64,000 bases of DNA from Parapusillimonas granuli (GTDB lineage Bacteria; Pseudomonadota; Gammaproteobacteria; Burkholderiales; Burkholderiaceae_B): contig NZ_JACCEM010000002.1 of the NCBI RefSeq assembly GCF_013416525.1, positions 186,001 through 250,000 on the forward strand, in the 5' to 3' direction. This document shows positions 47,075-56,040 of this stretch, piece after piece. Each line of letters starts with the position of its first letter. Positions within the stretch are counted from its first letter, which is position 1. The notes under the pieces were generated by a model. The model was not told the DNA's origin. It did no database searches and saw only the letters and a program-made list of their open reading frames with translations. The translations under genes and the position numbers were made by a program.

Positions 47075-47114
47075 TTTTCGCCGATTTGATGCGCATGTAT
47101 CAAATCGGCGAAAA
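47075..47114. promoter_or_regulatory. Perfect 16-bp inverted repeat between gntR and sdhC
   Basis: Arms TTTTCGCCGATTTGAT (47075-47090) and ATCAAATCGGCGAAAA (47099-47114), an 8-base spacer GCGCATGT. It lies 7 bp after the gntR stop codon and 50 bp before the sdhC ATG. No T run follows on the minus strand, although the arms start and end with T4/A4. It could be a terminator for gntR or an operator/attenuator for the sdh operon. Confidence 0.85.
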
Positions 47115-47120
47115 GCCGAG

Positions 47121-47891
47121 CTAATTCAAGCTGTTTCGATAGTGGAAGCGTTCTGTTACATAGACTCCCCTGCGCACTTCCATGGGCCGATCGCCATAGG
47201 TGAAGGACACGCGCTCGACCTGCAGCAGCGCGCTTCCGGTTTCAACCTGCAACAATTCGGCCTGTTCCGGCGAGGCCGGCACCGCCTTGATTTTTTCGTC
47301 GGCGCGCACCATGCTGACCCCGAATTCGGTCTCGAACAGGGCGTACAGCGGCCCCCGGTAGCGCGCCAGGGATTCCGCCGTCAGGCCCCGGAAGACGGCG
47401 CCGGGCAGCCAGATGTCGTCGAGTATGGTCGGGGCCTGGTCGAAGGACAGCACGCGGCGCAGGTTCACGACGGCTTCGGCGCTGCGCAGTTCGAGCAGCG
47501 CGGCGACGTCGGCCGGCGCCTTGACGCGGCGGCAGTCCAGGATGCGGCTGCCCGAGGCCACCGGCTTGCCGTCGTCGGGCGTCAGGCGCAGGAAACGGAA
47601 GCGGACCTTGGCCTCGTGGTGGGTGGCGACGAACGTGCCCTTGCCCTGGCGCCGGATCAGCAGGTTTTCGGCGGCGAGTTCGTCGATGGCCTTGCGCACC
47701 GTGCCCTGGCTGACCTGGAAGCGCGCCGCCAGTTCGAGCTCGCTGGGTATGGCTTCGCCCGGCTTCCATTCGCCGCGGTCCAGGCTCTGCAGGAGCAACC
47801 CCTTGATCTGCTGGTACAACGGGCTGAACGCCGCGCTGCCGGCAGAACGATCAGGCAGGGCGCCACGATCAGTTGAAGGGGTATCAGACAT
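47121..47891 (-). CDS. GntR family regulator, HutC subfamily (UTRA domain), candidate TCA-cycle regulator
   Basis: A 256-residue regulator. The winged helix-turn-helix is at about 20-85 (SPLYQQIKGLLLQSLDRGEWKPGEAIPSELELAARFQVSQGTVRKAIDELAAENLLIRRQGKGTFV). A UTRA effector domain follows (about 105-245), closing with QVERVSFTYGDRPMEVRRGVYVTERFHY. The start MSDTPST at 47891 is chosen; an ATG at 47936 would add 15 residues, and neither has a clear ribosome-binding site. It lies between sdhC and the divergent mdh. A palindrome 82-104 bp upstream of its ATG recurs before acnB, suggesting control of mdh, acnB and perhaps itself. The ligand is unknown; a TCA or methylcitrate intermediate would be logical. 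Confidence 0.9.
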   Translation of the reverse strand: MSDTPSTDRGALPDRSAGSAAFSPLYQQIKGLLLQSLDRGEWKPGEAIPSELELAARFQVSQGTVRKAIDELAAENLLIRRQGKGTFVATHHEAKVRFRFLRLTPDDGKPVASGSRILDCRRVKAPADVAALLELRSAEAVVNLRRVLSFDQAPTILDDIWLPGAVFRGLTAESLARYRGPLYALFETEFGVSMVRADEKIKAVPASPEQAELLQVETGSALLQVERVSFTYGDRPMEVRRGVYVTERFHYRNSLN

Positions 47892-47972
47892 ATCGGTAGG
47901 GTTATGGCCAGGCTGTAAATCGCGTAAACCCCCCATTTTCGCACGCTTGGGCGCTTCTGTCTAACACTCTTC

Positions 47973-47995
47973 TGTCTTATATAAGATATAAGACA
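47973..47995. promoter_or_regulatory. Predicted GntR operator between gntR and mdh
   Basis: A perfect 23-bp palindrome: arm TGTCTTATAT, spacer AAG, arm ATATAAGACA. It ends one base before the predicted mdh -35 element. Twenty-two of its 23 bases recur at 55940-55962 before acnB. A half-site-like TGTCTAA lies at 47958-47964. Confidence 0.88.
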
Positions 47996-47996
47996 A

Positions 47997-48025
47997 TTGA
48001 CTTCGAGGCCGTTTTTCGCTACTCT
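47997..48025 (+). promoter_or_regulatory. Predicted promoter of mdh
   Basis: -35 TTGACT (47997-48002), 17-bp spacer, -10 TACTCT (48020-48025). It gives a leader of about 180 nt that carries the dyads GCGCCGCG-tcca-CGCGGCGC (48086-48105) and the 18-bp palindrome GACACCGGATCCGGTGTC (48166-48183). Confidence 0.65.
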
Positions 48026-48215
48026 TTGCGGCTATGTCCGCATGGCATTTGGCTGCGCCAAACCCAGGGCGGTCCACACGGGCCGGCGCCGCGTCCACGC
48101 GGCGCGCGCGCATCGGCGCAAAGGCGTCAAAAGAGAATTACACTGTTTGTCGTAGCTATTCACACGACACCGGATCCGGTGTCCATCCGTTTATTCAAAA
48201 CCCTGGAGATTGTTC

Positions 48216-49205
48216 ATGTCCAAACCCGCCATGCGTGTCGCTGTCACCGGCGCAGCCGGCCAAATCGGTTATGCCTTGCTGTTTCGCATCGCCTCCGGCG
48301 AAATGCTGGGCAAAGACCAGCCCGTCATCCTGCAACTGCTTGAAATCCCCGACGAAAAAGCGCAAAAAGCGCTCAAGGGCGTGATGATGGAGCTCGACGA
48401 CTGCGCCTTCCCGCTGCTGGCCGGCATGACGGCGCACAGCGACCCGCGCGACGCCTTCAAGGATGCGGACGTCGCCCTGCTGGTCGGCGCCCGCCCCCGC
48501 GGCCCCGGCATGGAACGCAAGGATCTCCTGCACGTCAACGCCCAGATCTTCACGGCCCAGGGCAAGGCGCTGAACGACGTCGCCAGCCGCAACGTGAAGG
48601 TGCTGGTGGTCGGCAACCCCGCCAACACCAACGCCTACATCGCCATGAAGTCGGCGCCCGACCTGCCCGCCAAGAACTTCACCGCCATGCTGCGCCTGGA
48701 CCACAACCGCGCCCTGTCCCAGCTGGCCGCCAAGTCGGGCAAGCCGGTGGCCGACATCGAGAAACTCATCGTCTGGGGCAACCATTCCCCCACCATGTAC
48801 CCCGACATCCGCTTCGCGACGGTCGGCGGTGAAAGCCTGGCCGGCCTGATCAACGACGACGCCTGGAACCGCGACACCTTCATCCCGACCGTCGGCAAGC
48901 GCGGCGCCGCCATCATCGAAGCGCGCGGCCTGTCGTCGGCGGCCTCCGCCGCCAATGCGGCCATCGACCACGTCCGCGACTGGGTGCTGGGCTCCAACGG
49001 CAAGTGGGTCACCATGGGCGTGCCCTCCGACGGCTCCTACGGCATCCCCGAAGGCATCCTCTACGGCGTGCCCGTCATCACGGAAAACGGCGAGTACAAG
49101 CGCGTCGAAGGCCTGGAAATCGACGCCTTCTCGCGCGAGCGCATGGACTTCACCCTGAAAGAGCTCCTGGAAGAGCGCGACGGCGTGAAGGACCTTTTGA
49201 AGTAA
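48216..49205 (+). CDS. mdh: Malate dehydrogenase (NAD)
   Basis: A 329-residue TCA-cycle enzyme of the LDH-like cytosolic MDH type. The NAD site is [21 protein letters not shown]. Substrate and catalytic residues are in [24 protein letters not shown] and the catalytic histidine motif [17 protein letters not shown] lies 7 bases before the ATG at 48216; a TTG two codons upstream is less likely. It has its own promoter and strong terminator, so the prp genes downstream are probably transcribed separately or by readthrough. Confidence 0.97.
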   Translation: MSKPAMRVAVTGAAGQIGYALLFRIASGEMLGKDQPVILQLLEIPDEKAQKALKGVMMELDDCAFPLLAGMTAHSDPRDAFKDADVALLVGARPRGPGMERKDLLHVNAQIFTAQGKALNDVASRNVKVLVVGNPANTNAYIAMKSAPDLPAKNFTAMLRLDHNRALSQLAAKSGKPVADIEKLIVWGNHSPTMYPDIRFATVGGESLAGLINDDAWNRDTFIPTVGKRGAAIIEARGLSSAASAANAAIDHVRDWVLGSNGKWVTMGVPSDGSYGIPEGILYGVPVITENGEYKRVEGLEIDAFSRERMDFTLKELLEERDGVKDLLK

Positions 49206-49221
49206 ACCAGCAGCCGCATGC

Positions 49222-49251
49222 AAGCAAGGCCCTCCAAAGGGCCTTGCTTTT
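49222..49251 (+). terminator. Intrinsic terminator between mdh and prpB
   Basis: Perfect 12-bp stem AAGCAAGGCCCT / AGGGCCTTGCTT with a 4-base loop, followed by TT. It lies 16 bp after mdh and only 24 bp before prpB, leaving little room for a separate prp promoter. Confidence 0.88.
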
Positions 49252-49275
49252 GACCCGTACCCAGCAGGAGCCCCC

Positions 49276-50169
49276 ATGACCCGTCCCGCATCCCCCGGCG
49301 CCTTGTTCCGCCAGGCCCTGAAAGAAGAACAACCCTTGCAAATCGTCGGCGCCATCAACGCCAACCACGCCCTGCTCGCCAAGCGCGCCGGGTATCGCGC
49401 CATCTATCTGTCGGGCGGCGGCGTGGCGGCGGGCTCGCTCGGCCTGCCGGACCTGGGCATCAATACGCTCGACGACGTCCTCACCGACATCCGCCGCATC
49501 ACCGACGTCTGCGACGTGCCCCTGGTGGTCGACATCGACACCGGCTTCGGGCCCTCCGCCTTCAACATCGCCCGCACGATCAAAAGCCTGATCAAGTTCG
49601 GCGCGGCCGCCTGCCACATCGAGGACCAGGTCGGCGCCAAGCGCTGCGGCCACCGTCCGGGCAAGGAAATCGTCACGGCCGGCGAAATGGTCGACCGCGT
49701 CAAGGCCGCGGCCGACGCGCGCACCGACAGCGACTTCTTCATCATCGCCCGCACCGACGCGATCGCCGTGGAAGGCGTGGACGCCGCCCTGGAACGCGCG
49801 GCCGCCTGCGTGGCAGCGGGCGCCGACGCCGTCTTCCCGGAAGCCTCGTACGACCTCGCCACCTACGAGCGCTTCACCAAGGCCCTGAACGTGCCTATCC
49901 TCGCCAACATCACCGAATTCGGCAAGACGCCCCTGTTCTCGGTCCAGGAACTGGGCGGCGCGGGCGTGGGCATGGTGCTCTATCCGCTGTCCGCTTTCCG
50001 CGCCATGAACAAGGCCGCCGAAACCGTGTACCAGGCCATACGCCGGGACGGCCACCAGAAGAACGTGGTCGACCTGATGCAAACCCGGGACGAGCTGTAC
50101 GACCGGATCGGCTACCATGAATTCGAGTCCCGGCTCGACGCGCTGTTCCAGCAAGGCAAGGCTAAGTAA
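49276..50169 (+). CDS. prpB: Methylisocitrate lyase
   Basis: A 297-residue ICL/PEPM-superfamily enzyme that splits 2-methylisocitrate to pyruvate and succinate, the last step of the methylcitrate cycle for propionate. The active-site motif K-R-C-G-H is in [14 protein letters not shown]. Metal-binding acids are in VVDIDTGFG and CHIEDQV, with the family phrase [18 protein letters not shown]. Length and the absence of the long ICL insertion separate it from isocitrate lyase. It is first gene of prpBC-acnD-prpF. Confidence 0.97.
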   Translation: MTRPASPGALFRQALKEEQPLQIVGAINANHALLAKRAGYRAIYLSGGGVAAGSLGLPDLGINTLDDVLTDIRRITDVCDVPLVVDIDTGFGPSAFNIARTIKSLIKFGAAACHIEDQVGAKRCGHRPGKEIVTAGEMVDRVKAAADARTDSDFFIIARTDAIAVEGVDAALERAAACVAAGADAVFPEASYDLATYERFTKALNVPILANITEFGKTPLFSVQELGGAGVGMVLYPLSAFRAMNKAAETVYQAIRRDGHQKNVVDLMQTRDELYDRIGYHEFESRLDALFQQGKAK

Positions 50170-50193
50170 ACCACCTTTTTCAGGAGTAGAGAC

Positions 50194-51399
50194 ATGGCCA
50201 CACGCACGCCAAAAGCAAGCAAGACCGAAGCAAGCCAGACCGACGCGAGCCAGACCGCGAGCGCGGCGGCGCCCAAGCCCAAGAAATCCGTCGCGCTGTC
50301 GGGCGTGGTGGCGGGCAACACCGCCCTGTGCACGGTCGGCCGCAGCGGCAACGACCTGCACTACCGCGGCTACGACATCCTCGACATCGCCGACACCTGC
50401 GAATTCGAGGAAGTCGCGCACCTGCTCGTCCATGGCAAGCTGCCGAACAAGTCCGAGCTGGCCGCGTACAAGGAAAAGCTGCGCCGCTTGCGCGGCCTGC
50501 CCGCGCAGCTGCAGGCCGCGCTCGAGGCCCTGCCCGCCGCGAGCCACCCCATGGACGTCATGCGGACCGCGGTTTCCGTGCTGGGCTGCGTCCTTCCCGA
50601 GAAAGACGACCACAACATCCCCGACGCCCGCGACATCGCCGACCGCCTGATGGCCAATCTGGGCTCGGCCCTGCTGTACTGGTACCACTACAGCCACAAC
50701 GGGCACTACATCGACGTCCAGACCGACGACGACAGCATAGGCGGCCACTTCCTGCACCTGCTGCACGGCCAGAAGCCCAGCGACGACTGGGTGCGCGCCA
50801 TGCACACCTCGCTCATCCTGTACGCCGAGCACGAGTTCAATGCGTCCACCTTCGCCTGCCGCGTCATCGCCGGCACGGGCTCCGACATGTACTCGGCCAT
50901 CGCGGGGGGCATAGGCGCCTTGCGCGGGCCCAAGCACGGCGGCGCCAACGAGGTCGCCTTCGAAGTGCAGAAGCGCTACGACACGCCCGACCAGGCCGAG
51001 GCCGACATCCGCCGCCGCGTCGAGAACAAGGAGGTCGTCATCGGCTTCGGGCATCCGGTGTACACGGTCTCCGACCCGCGCAACAAGGTCATCAAGGAAG
51101 TCGCCCGCAAGCTGTCCAAGAAGCAGGGCAGCATGAAGATGTTCGACATCGCCGAACGGCTGGAAGCCGTCATGTGGGACGCCAAGAAAATGTTCCCCAA
51201 CCTGGACTGGTTCTCGGCCGTGTCCTACCACATGATGGGCGTGCCCACCGCCATGTTCACGCCGCTGTTCGTCATCGCGCGCACGGCCGGCTGGTCGGCG
51301 CACATCATCGAGCAGCGCATCGACAACAAGATCATCCGGCCCACCGCCAACTACGTCGGCCCGGAAGACCAGAAGTTCGTCCCGCTGTCCAAGCGCTGA
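50194..51399 (+). CDS. prpC: 2-methylcitrate synthase
   Basis: A 401-residue citrate-synthase-family enzyme condensing propionyl-CoA with oxaloacetate. Catalytic histidines are in [27 protein letters not shown] and [14 protein letters not shown], and the aspartate region is [34 protein letters not shown]. The first 35 residues are Thr/Ala/Lys-rich, an extension beyond the usual start. The core [33 protein letters not shown] is characteristic of PrpC and distinguishes it from the gltA product in this window. It lies 24 bp after prpB. Confidence 0.96.
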   Translation: MATRTPKASKTEASQTDASQTASAAAPKPKKSVALSGVVAGNTALCTVGRSGNDLHYRGYDILDIADTCEFEEVAHLLVHGKLPNKSELAAYKEKLRRLRGLPAQLQAALEALPAASHPMDVMRTAVSVLGCVLPEKDDHNIPDARDIADRLMANLGSALLYWYHYSHNGHYIDVQTDDDSIGGHFLHLLHGQKPSDDWVRAMHTSLILYAEHEFNASTFACRVIAGTGSDMYSAIAGGIGALRGPKHGGANEVAFEVQKRYDTPDQAEADIRRRVENKEVVIGFGHPVYTVSDPRNKVIKEVARKLSKKQGSMKMFDIAERLEAVMWDAKKMFPNLDWFSAVSYHMMGVPTAMFTPLFVIARTAGWSAHIIEQRIDNKIIRPTANYVGPEDQKFVPLSKR

Positions 51400-51422
51400 T
51401 CTTTTTTTCTTTCCCGGATGCC

Positions 51423-54017
51423 ATGAACACTGCACACCGCAAACCCCTGCCCGGCACCCGTCTGGACTACTTCGACGCCCGCGAGGCGGTCGACGCCATC
51501 CAGCCGGGCGCCTATGCCAAGCTGCCCTATACGTCGCGCGTCCTGGCCGAGAACCTGGTGCGCCGCTGCGAGCCCGCCATACTGGCCGATTCGCTGCGGC
51601 AGCTGATCGAGCGCAAGCGCGAACTGGACTTCCCCTGGTTCCCGGCGCGGGTGGTGTGCCACGACATCCTGGGCCAGACGGCGCTGGTCGACCTGGCGGG
51701 CCTGCGCGACGCCATCGCCGCCAAGGGCGGCGACCCCGCCAAGGTCAACCCGGTGGTCCCCACCCAGCTCATCGTCGACCACTCCCTGGCGGTGGAGTAC
51801 GGGGGCTACGACAAGGACGCCTTCGCCAAGAACCGGGCCATCGAAGACCGCCGCAACGATGACCGCTTCCATTTCATCGACTGGACCAAAAAGGCGTTCG
51901 AGAACGTCGACGTCATTCCGCCCGGCAACGGCATCATGCACCAGATCAACCTGGAGCGGATGTCGCCCGTGGTCCACGCCATCGACGGCGTGGCCTTCCC
52001 CGACACGCTGGTCGGCACCGACAGCCACACGCCGCACGTCGACGCGCTGGGCGTCATCGCCGTCGGCGTGGGCGGCCTGGAAGCCGAAAGCGTCATGCTG
52101 GGCCGCGCCTCCTGGATGCGGCTGCCCGACATCATCGGCGTGGAGCTCACCGGCAGGCTGCGGCCGGGCGTCACCGCCACCGACCTGGTGCTGGCCCTGA
52201 CCGAATTCCTGCGCAACGAAAAAGTCGTTTCGTCCTATCTGGAGTTCTACGGCGAAGGCGCGGCGCGCCTGACGCTGGGCGACCGCGCCACCATCTCGAA
52301 CATGACGCCCGAATACGGCGCGACGGCGGCCATGTTCTACATCGACCGGCAGACCATCGACTACCTGAAGCTCACCGGGCGGGACGACGAACAGGTCAAG
52401 CTGGTGGAAACCTACGCCAGAACGGCGGGCCTGTGGGCCGACAGCCTGCAGACGGCCGAATACGAGCGCGTGCTGAAGTTCGATCTTTCCACCGTGGTGC
52501 GCAACATCGCCGGCCCGTCCAACCCGCATCGCCGGGTGCCGACCAGCGAACTGGCCGCGCGCGGCATATCGGGCGAGGTCCAGAACGAAGCCGGGCTCAT
52601 GCCCGACGGCGCGGTCATCATCGCCGCCATCACCAGCTGTACCAACACCAGCAACCCGCGCAACGTCATCGCCGCGGGATTGCTGGCGCGCAACGCCAAC
52701 GCCCGCGGGCTGGCGCGCAAGCCCTGGGTCAAGACCTCCCTGGCGCCCGGCTCCAAGGCCGTGCAGCTCTACCTCGAAGACGCCAGACTGCTGCCGGAAC
52801 TCGAAGCCCTGGGCTTTGGCATCGTCGGCTTCGCCTGCACCACCTGCAACGGCATGAGCGGCGCGCTGGATCCCGCCATCCAGAAGGAAATCATCGACCG
52901 CGACCTGTACGCCACCGCCGTGCTGTCCGGCAACCGGAACTTCGACGGGCGCATCCACCCCTATGCCAAGCAGGCCTTCCTGGCTTCGCCGCCCCTGGTG
53001 GTGGCCTACGCCATCGCCGGCACCATCCGTTTCGACATCGAGAAAGACGTCCTGGGCACCGACCGGCAGGGCAATCCCGTCACGCTGAAGGACATCTGGC
53101 CCACCGACGAGGAAATCGACGCCATCGTCGCCGCCAGCGTCAAGCCCGAACAGTTCCGCAGCGTCTACGAACCCATGTTCGCCCCCTCCAAGGGCGGCGG
53201 CGCGCCGATCAGTCCGCTCTACGACTGGCGCCCCATGAGCACCTACATCCGCCGCCCGCCCTACTGGGAAGGCGCGCTGGCCGGCGAACGCGCGCTCAAG
53301 GGCATGCGCCCCCTGGCCATATTGGGCGACAACATCACGACCGACCACCTCTCGCCCTCGAACGCCATCCTGCCCGACAGCGCGGCGGGCGAATACCTGG
53401 CCAGGATGGGCCTGCCCGAAGAGGACTTCAACTCCTACGCCACGCACCGCGGCGACCACCTGACGGCGCAGCGCGCCACCTTCGCCAACCCCAAGCTGCT
53501 GAACGAGATGGTGCGCGAGAACGGCCGGGTGAAGCAGGGCTCGCTGGCCCGCATCGAACCCGAAGGCAAGGTCGCGCGCATGTGGGAGGCCATCGAAACC
53601 TACATGGAACGCAAGCAGCCGCTGATCATCGTGGCGGGCGCCGACTACGGCCAGGGCTCCTCGCGCGATTGGGCGGCCAAGGGCGTGCGCCTGGCGGGGG
53701 TGGAGGCCATCGTGGCCGAGGGCTTCGAGCGCATCCACCGCACCAACCTCGTGGGCATGGGCGTGCTGCCGCTGGAGTTCCAGCCCGGCACCGACCGCAA
53801 GACCCTGGCGCTGGACGGCACCGAGACCTACGACGTCATCGGCAAGCCCACGCCGCGCGCCACGCTCACCCTGGTCATCAACCGCCGCAGCGGCGAACGC
53901 GTCGAGGTCCCCGTGACCTGTCGACTGGACACCGCCGAGGAAGTCTCCATCTACGATGCGGGCGGCGTGCTGCAGCGCTTCGCCCAGGACTTCCTCGAAT
54001 CGGCGAACGCCGTCTGA
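51423..54017 (+). CDS. acnD: Fe/S-dependent 2-methylisocitrate dehydratase AcnD
   Basis: An 864-residue aconitase-family enzyme. [4Fe-4S] ligands are in [18 protein letters not shown] and FACTTCNGMSG. Other family blocks are [32 protein letters not shown], and at the swivel domain LGDNITTDHLSPSNAIL and [48 protein letters not shown]. Together with PrpF it replaces PrpD, dehydrating 2-methylcitrate in the methylcitrate cycle. The ATG at 51423 lies 23 bp after prpC. The large frame open from 50328 is a prpC shadow. Confidence 0.96.
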   Translation: MNTAHRKPLPGTRLDYFDAREAVDAIQPGAYAKLPYTSRVLAENLVRRCEPAILADSLRQLIERKRELDFPWFPARVVCHDILGQTALVDLAGLRDAIAAKGGDPAKVNPVVPTQLIVDHSLAVEYGGYDKDAFAKNRAIEDRRNDDRFHFIDWTKKAFENVDVIPPGNGIMHQINLERMSPVVHAIDGVAFPDTLVGTDSHTPHVDALGVIAVGVGGLEAESVMLGRASWMRLPDIIGVELTGRLRPGVTATDLVLALTEFLRNEKVVSSYLEFYGEGAARLTLGDRATISNMTPEYGATAAMFYIDRQTIDYLKLTGRDDEQVKLVETYARTAGLWADSLQTAEYERVLKFDLSTVVRNIAGPSNPHRRVPTSELAARGISGEVQNEAGLMPDGAVIIAAITSCTNTSNPRNVIAAGLLARNANARGLARKPWVKTSLAPGSKAVQLYLEDARLLPELEALGFGIVGFACTTCNGMSGALDPAIQKEIIDRDLYATAVLSGNRNFDGRIHPYAKQAFLASPPLVVAYAIAGTIRFDIEKDVLGTDRQGNPVTLKDIWPTDEEIDAIVAASVKPEQFRSVYEPMFAPSKGGGAPISPLYDWRPMSTYIRRPPYWEGALAGERALKGMRPLAILGDNITTDHLSPSNAILPDSAAGEYLARMGLPEEDFNSYATHRGDHLTAQRATFANPKLLNEMVRENGRVKQGSLARIEPEGKVARMWEAIETYMERKQPLIIVAGADYGQGSSRDWAAKGVRLAGVEAIVAEGFERIHRTNLVGMGVLPLEFQPGTDRKTLALDGTETYDVIGKPTPRATLTLVINRRSGERVEVPVTCRLDTAEEVSIYDAGGVLQRFAQDFLESANAV

Positions 54018-54032
54018 AGCACAGGAGCATCC

Positions 54033-55223
54033 ATGGCCCACTTACCGCAGATCAAGATCCCCGCCACCTACATGCGGGGCGGCACGAGCAAAGGCGTGTT
54101 CTTCCACCTGCCCGACCTCCCGGCCGCCGCGCAGGCGCCGGGCCCGGCCCGCGACGCCCTGCTGCTGAGGGTGATCGGCAGCCCCGACCCCTACGGCAAG
54201 CAGACCGACGGCATGGGCGGGGCCACGTCCAGCACCAGCAAGACCGTGATCATCGCCAAGAGCAGCCGGCCGGACCACGACGTCGACTACCTTTTCGGCC
54301 AGGTGTCCATCGACCAGCCCTTCGTCGACTGGAGCGGCAATTGCGGCAACCTGACGGCCGCCGTGGGCCCCTTCGCCATCAGCCATGGCCTGATCGACGC
54401 CGCGCGCATCCCGGAAAACGGCATCGCCACCATCCGGATCTGGCAGGCGAACATCGGCAAGACCATCGTCGCCCACGTGCCCGTCACGCAGGGCGCCGTG
54501 CAGGAAACCGGCGATTTCGAGCTGGACGGCGTCACCTTTCCGGCCGCCGAGATCCAGGTCGAATTCATGGACCCGGCGGCCGATGAAGACGGCGGCGGCG
54601 GGTCCATGTTCCCCACCGGCAACCTGGTCGACGAGCTGGACGTTCCCGGCGTCGGCCGCCTGAAGGCCACCCTGATCAACGCCGGCATCCCCACGATCTT
54701 CGTCGACGCGGCCGCCATCGGCTACGACGGCACCGAACTCCAGGACGCCATCAACGGCGACGCCAAGGCGCTCGCCATGTTCGAGGCCATCCGCGCGCAC
54801 GGCGCGCTGCGCATGGGCCTCATCCAGCACCTCGGCGAGGCCGCCCAGCGCCAGCACACGCCCAAAGTGGCGTTCGTGGCGCCGCCCGCCGGCTACGTCG
54901 CCTCCAGCGGCAAGCAAGTCGCCCAGGGCGACGTCGACCTGCTGGTGCGGGCGCTGTCCATGGGCAAGCTGCACCACGCCATGATGGGCACGGCGGCGGT
55001 GGCCATCGGCACGGCGGCCGCGATTCCCGGCACGCTGGTCAACCAGGCCGCCGGCGGCGGCGAACGGCGGTCCGTGCGTTTCGGCCACCCTTCCGGCACC
55101 CTGCGGGTCGGCGCCGAGGCCCGGCTCGAGAACGGCGAATGGGTCGTCACCAAGGCCATCATGAGCCGCAGCGCCCGCGTGCTGATGGAAGGATGGGTGC
55201 GGGTGCCGGGCGGGTCGTTCTAG
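54033..55223 (+). CDS. prpF: AcnD-accessory aconitate isomerase PrpF
   Basis: A 396-residue protein of the diaminopimelate-epimerase-like fold. The N-terminus IKIPATYMRGGTSKGVFFHLPDLP and the segment DGMGGATSSTSKTVIIAKSSRPDHDVDYLFGQV are diagnostic of PrpF. DWSGNCGNLTAAVGPFAI contains the conserved cysteine. It isomerises the trans-aconitate-type product so that AcnD and aconitase can act. It lies 15 bp after acnD and ends the methylcitrate operon. No prpR is adjacent. Confidence 0.96.
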   Translation: MAHLPQIKIPATYMRGGTSKGVFFHLPDLPAAAQAPGPARDALLLRVIGSPDPYGKQTDGMGGATSSTSKTVIIAKSSRPDHDVDYLFGQVSIDQPFVDWSGNCGNLTAAVGPFAISHGLIDAARIPENGIATIRIWQANIGKTIVAHVPVTQGAVQETGDFELDGVTFPAAEIQVEFMDPAADEDGGGGSMFPTGNLVDELDVPGVGRLKATLINAGIPTIFVDAAAIGYDGTELQDAINGDAKALAMFEAIRAHGALRMGLIQHLGEAAQRQHTPKVAFVAPPAGYVASSGKQVAQGDVDLLVRALSMGKLHHAMMGTAAVAIGTAAAIPGTLVNQAAGGGERRSVRFGHPSGTLRVGAEARLENGEWVVTKAIMSRSARVLMEGWVRVPGGSF

Positions 55224-55234
55224 GAATGCCGCCC

Positions 55235-55630
55235 ATGTTCGACGCCTTTCTGTTTTACGCCCTGCCCTTCTCCTTCACGCTGCTGGTGGCCTGCGCGCTG
55301 GCCTCCATCGTTTCGCTGGCCGTGCTGGTGCTGTTCCGGCTGCGCGAAACCAACCAGGCGCTGCGGCACCCCTATCTGGACCAGCGGCCCTGGGAACGCT
55401 ATCCGCTTTCCATCAAGGCCGCCATCTTGCTGGACTATTTCCTGCGCCTGGCTTTCCCGAAAAGCGGTTTCTGGATCGCCGGCCAGGCCAATCATCTGCT
55501 GCGCCACGTGCGGCCGGCCGACGTCCCCACCCGCATCAAGTGGCCGCTCGTCGGCCTGTGGGCGGGCTGCTTCGTCGGGCTCGCGGCCATGGTGGTCTTG
55601 TGGATCATCGTGTTGATCACCCTGGAGTAA
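55235..55630 (+). CDS. Two-helix membrane protein of unknown function (131 aa)
   Basis: Has a long hydrophobic segment at residues 5-30 (FLFYALPFSFTLLVACALASIVSLAVLVLF), a charged cytoplasmic middle with LRETNQALRHPYLDQRPWERYPLS, and a second helix at the C-terminus (WPLVGLWAGCFVGLAAMVVLWIIVLITL). The layout resembles the UspB-type topology, but the sequence does not match. The ATG at 55235 has AGGA 9 bases upstream; an ATG three codons earlier is also possible. It lies between prpF and a small acetyltransferase gene, all on the same strand with short gaps. I do not recognise the family. Confidence 0.75.
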   Translation: MFDAFLFYALPFSFTLLVACALASIVSLAVLVLFRLRETNQALRHPYLDQRPWERYPLSIKAAILLDYFLRLAFPKSGFWIAGQANHLLRHVRPADVPTRIKWPLVGLWAGCFVGLAAMVVLWIIVLITLE

Positions 55631-55637
55631 TGCCTTC

Positions 55638-55913
55638 ATGAGCCGCGCAATACAGCACAATACCGCCGAACGGCGCTTCGAATGGCAGGAAGACGGCACA
55701 CTGAGCGTGCTGGACTACGAACTGCAAAACGGCGTGATGACCATCACCCACACCGGCGTGCCGGAGTCCGTGGGCGGGCGCGGGATCGCCGGCGACCTGA
55801 CCCGGGCGGCGCTGGACACGGCCCGCGCGAACGGATGGCTGGTGCGCCCCGTCTGCTCCTACGCCGCCGCCTACATCGGCAGGCATGAAAAATACCAGGA
55901 CCTGCTGGCCTGA
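55638..55913 (+). CDS. Small GNAT-type N-acetyltransferase-like protein
   Basis: A 91-residue protein of the short GCN5-related family (YidJ/NATD1-like). It reads RFEWQEDGTLSVLDYELQNGVMTITHTGVPESVGGRGIAGDLTRAALDTARANGWLVRPVCSYAAAYIGRH. The acetyl-CoA-binding pattern is the V-G-G-R-G-I-A segment followed by a helix, and the ending PxCSYxxxYxxRHxxYxDLL is a hallmark of this group. The substrate is unknown. It lies 7 bp after the membrane protein gene and just upstream of the acnB operator. Confidence 0.87.
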   Translation: MSRAIQHNTAERRFEWQEDGTLSVLDYELQNGVMTITHTGVPESVGGRGIAGDLTRAALDTARANGWLVRPVCSYAAAYIGRHEKYQDLLA

Positions 55914-55939
55914 TGCCCGGTTTCTGATTGTCTGATTTA

Positions 55940-55962
55940 AGTCTTATATAAGATATAAGACA
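55940..55962. promoter_or_regulatory. Predicted GntR operator upstream of acnB
   Basis: Arm AGTCTTATAT, spacer AAG, arm ATATAAGACA: identical to the mdh operator at 47973-47995 in 22 of 23 positions. It ends one base before the predicted acnB -35, the same spacing as at mdh. A half-site-like TGTCTGAT lies at 55929-55936. Confidence 0.88.
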
Positions 55963-55963
55963 T

Positions 55964-55992
55964 TTGCCTCCGAGAGCGCTCCCGACTACAAT
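55964..55992 (+). promoter_or_regulatory. Predicted promoter of acnB
   Basis: -35 TTGCCT (55964-55969), 17-bp spacer, -10 TACAAT (55987-55992), 49 bp before the acnB ATG. The geometry relative to the palindrome is the same as at the mdh promoter. Confidence 0.7.
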
Positions 55993-56040
55993 GGAGCCAT
56001 ACACTCCTCTTTACCCAAACTAGACCCAAGGGCAAGCAAA

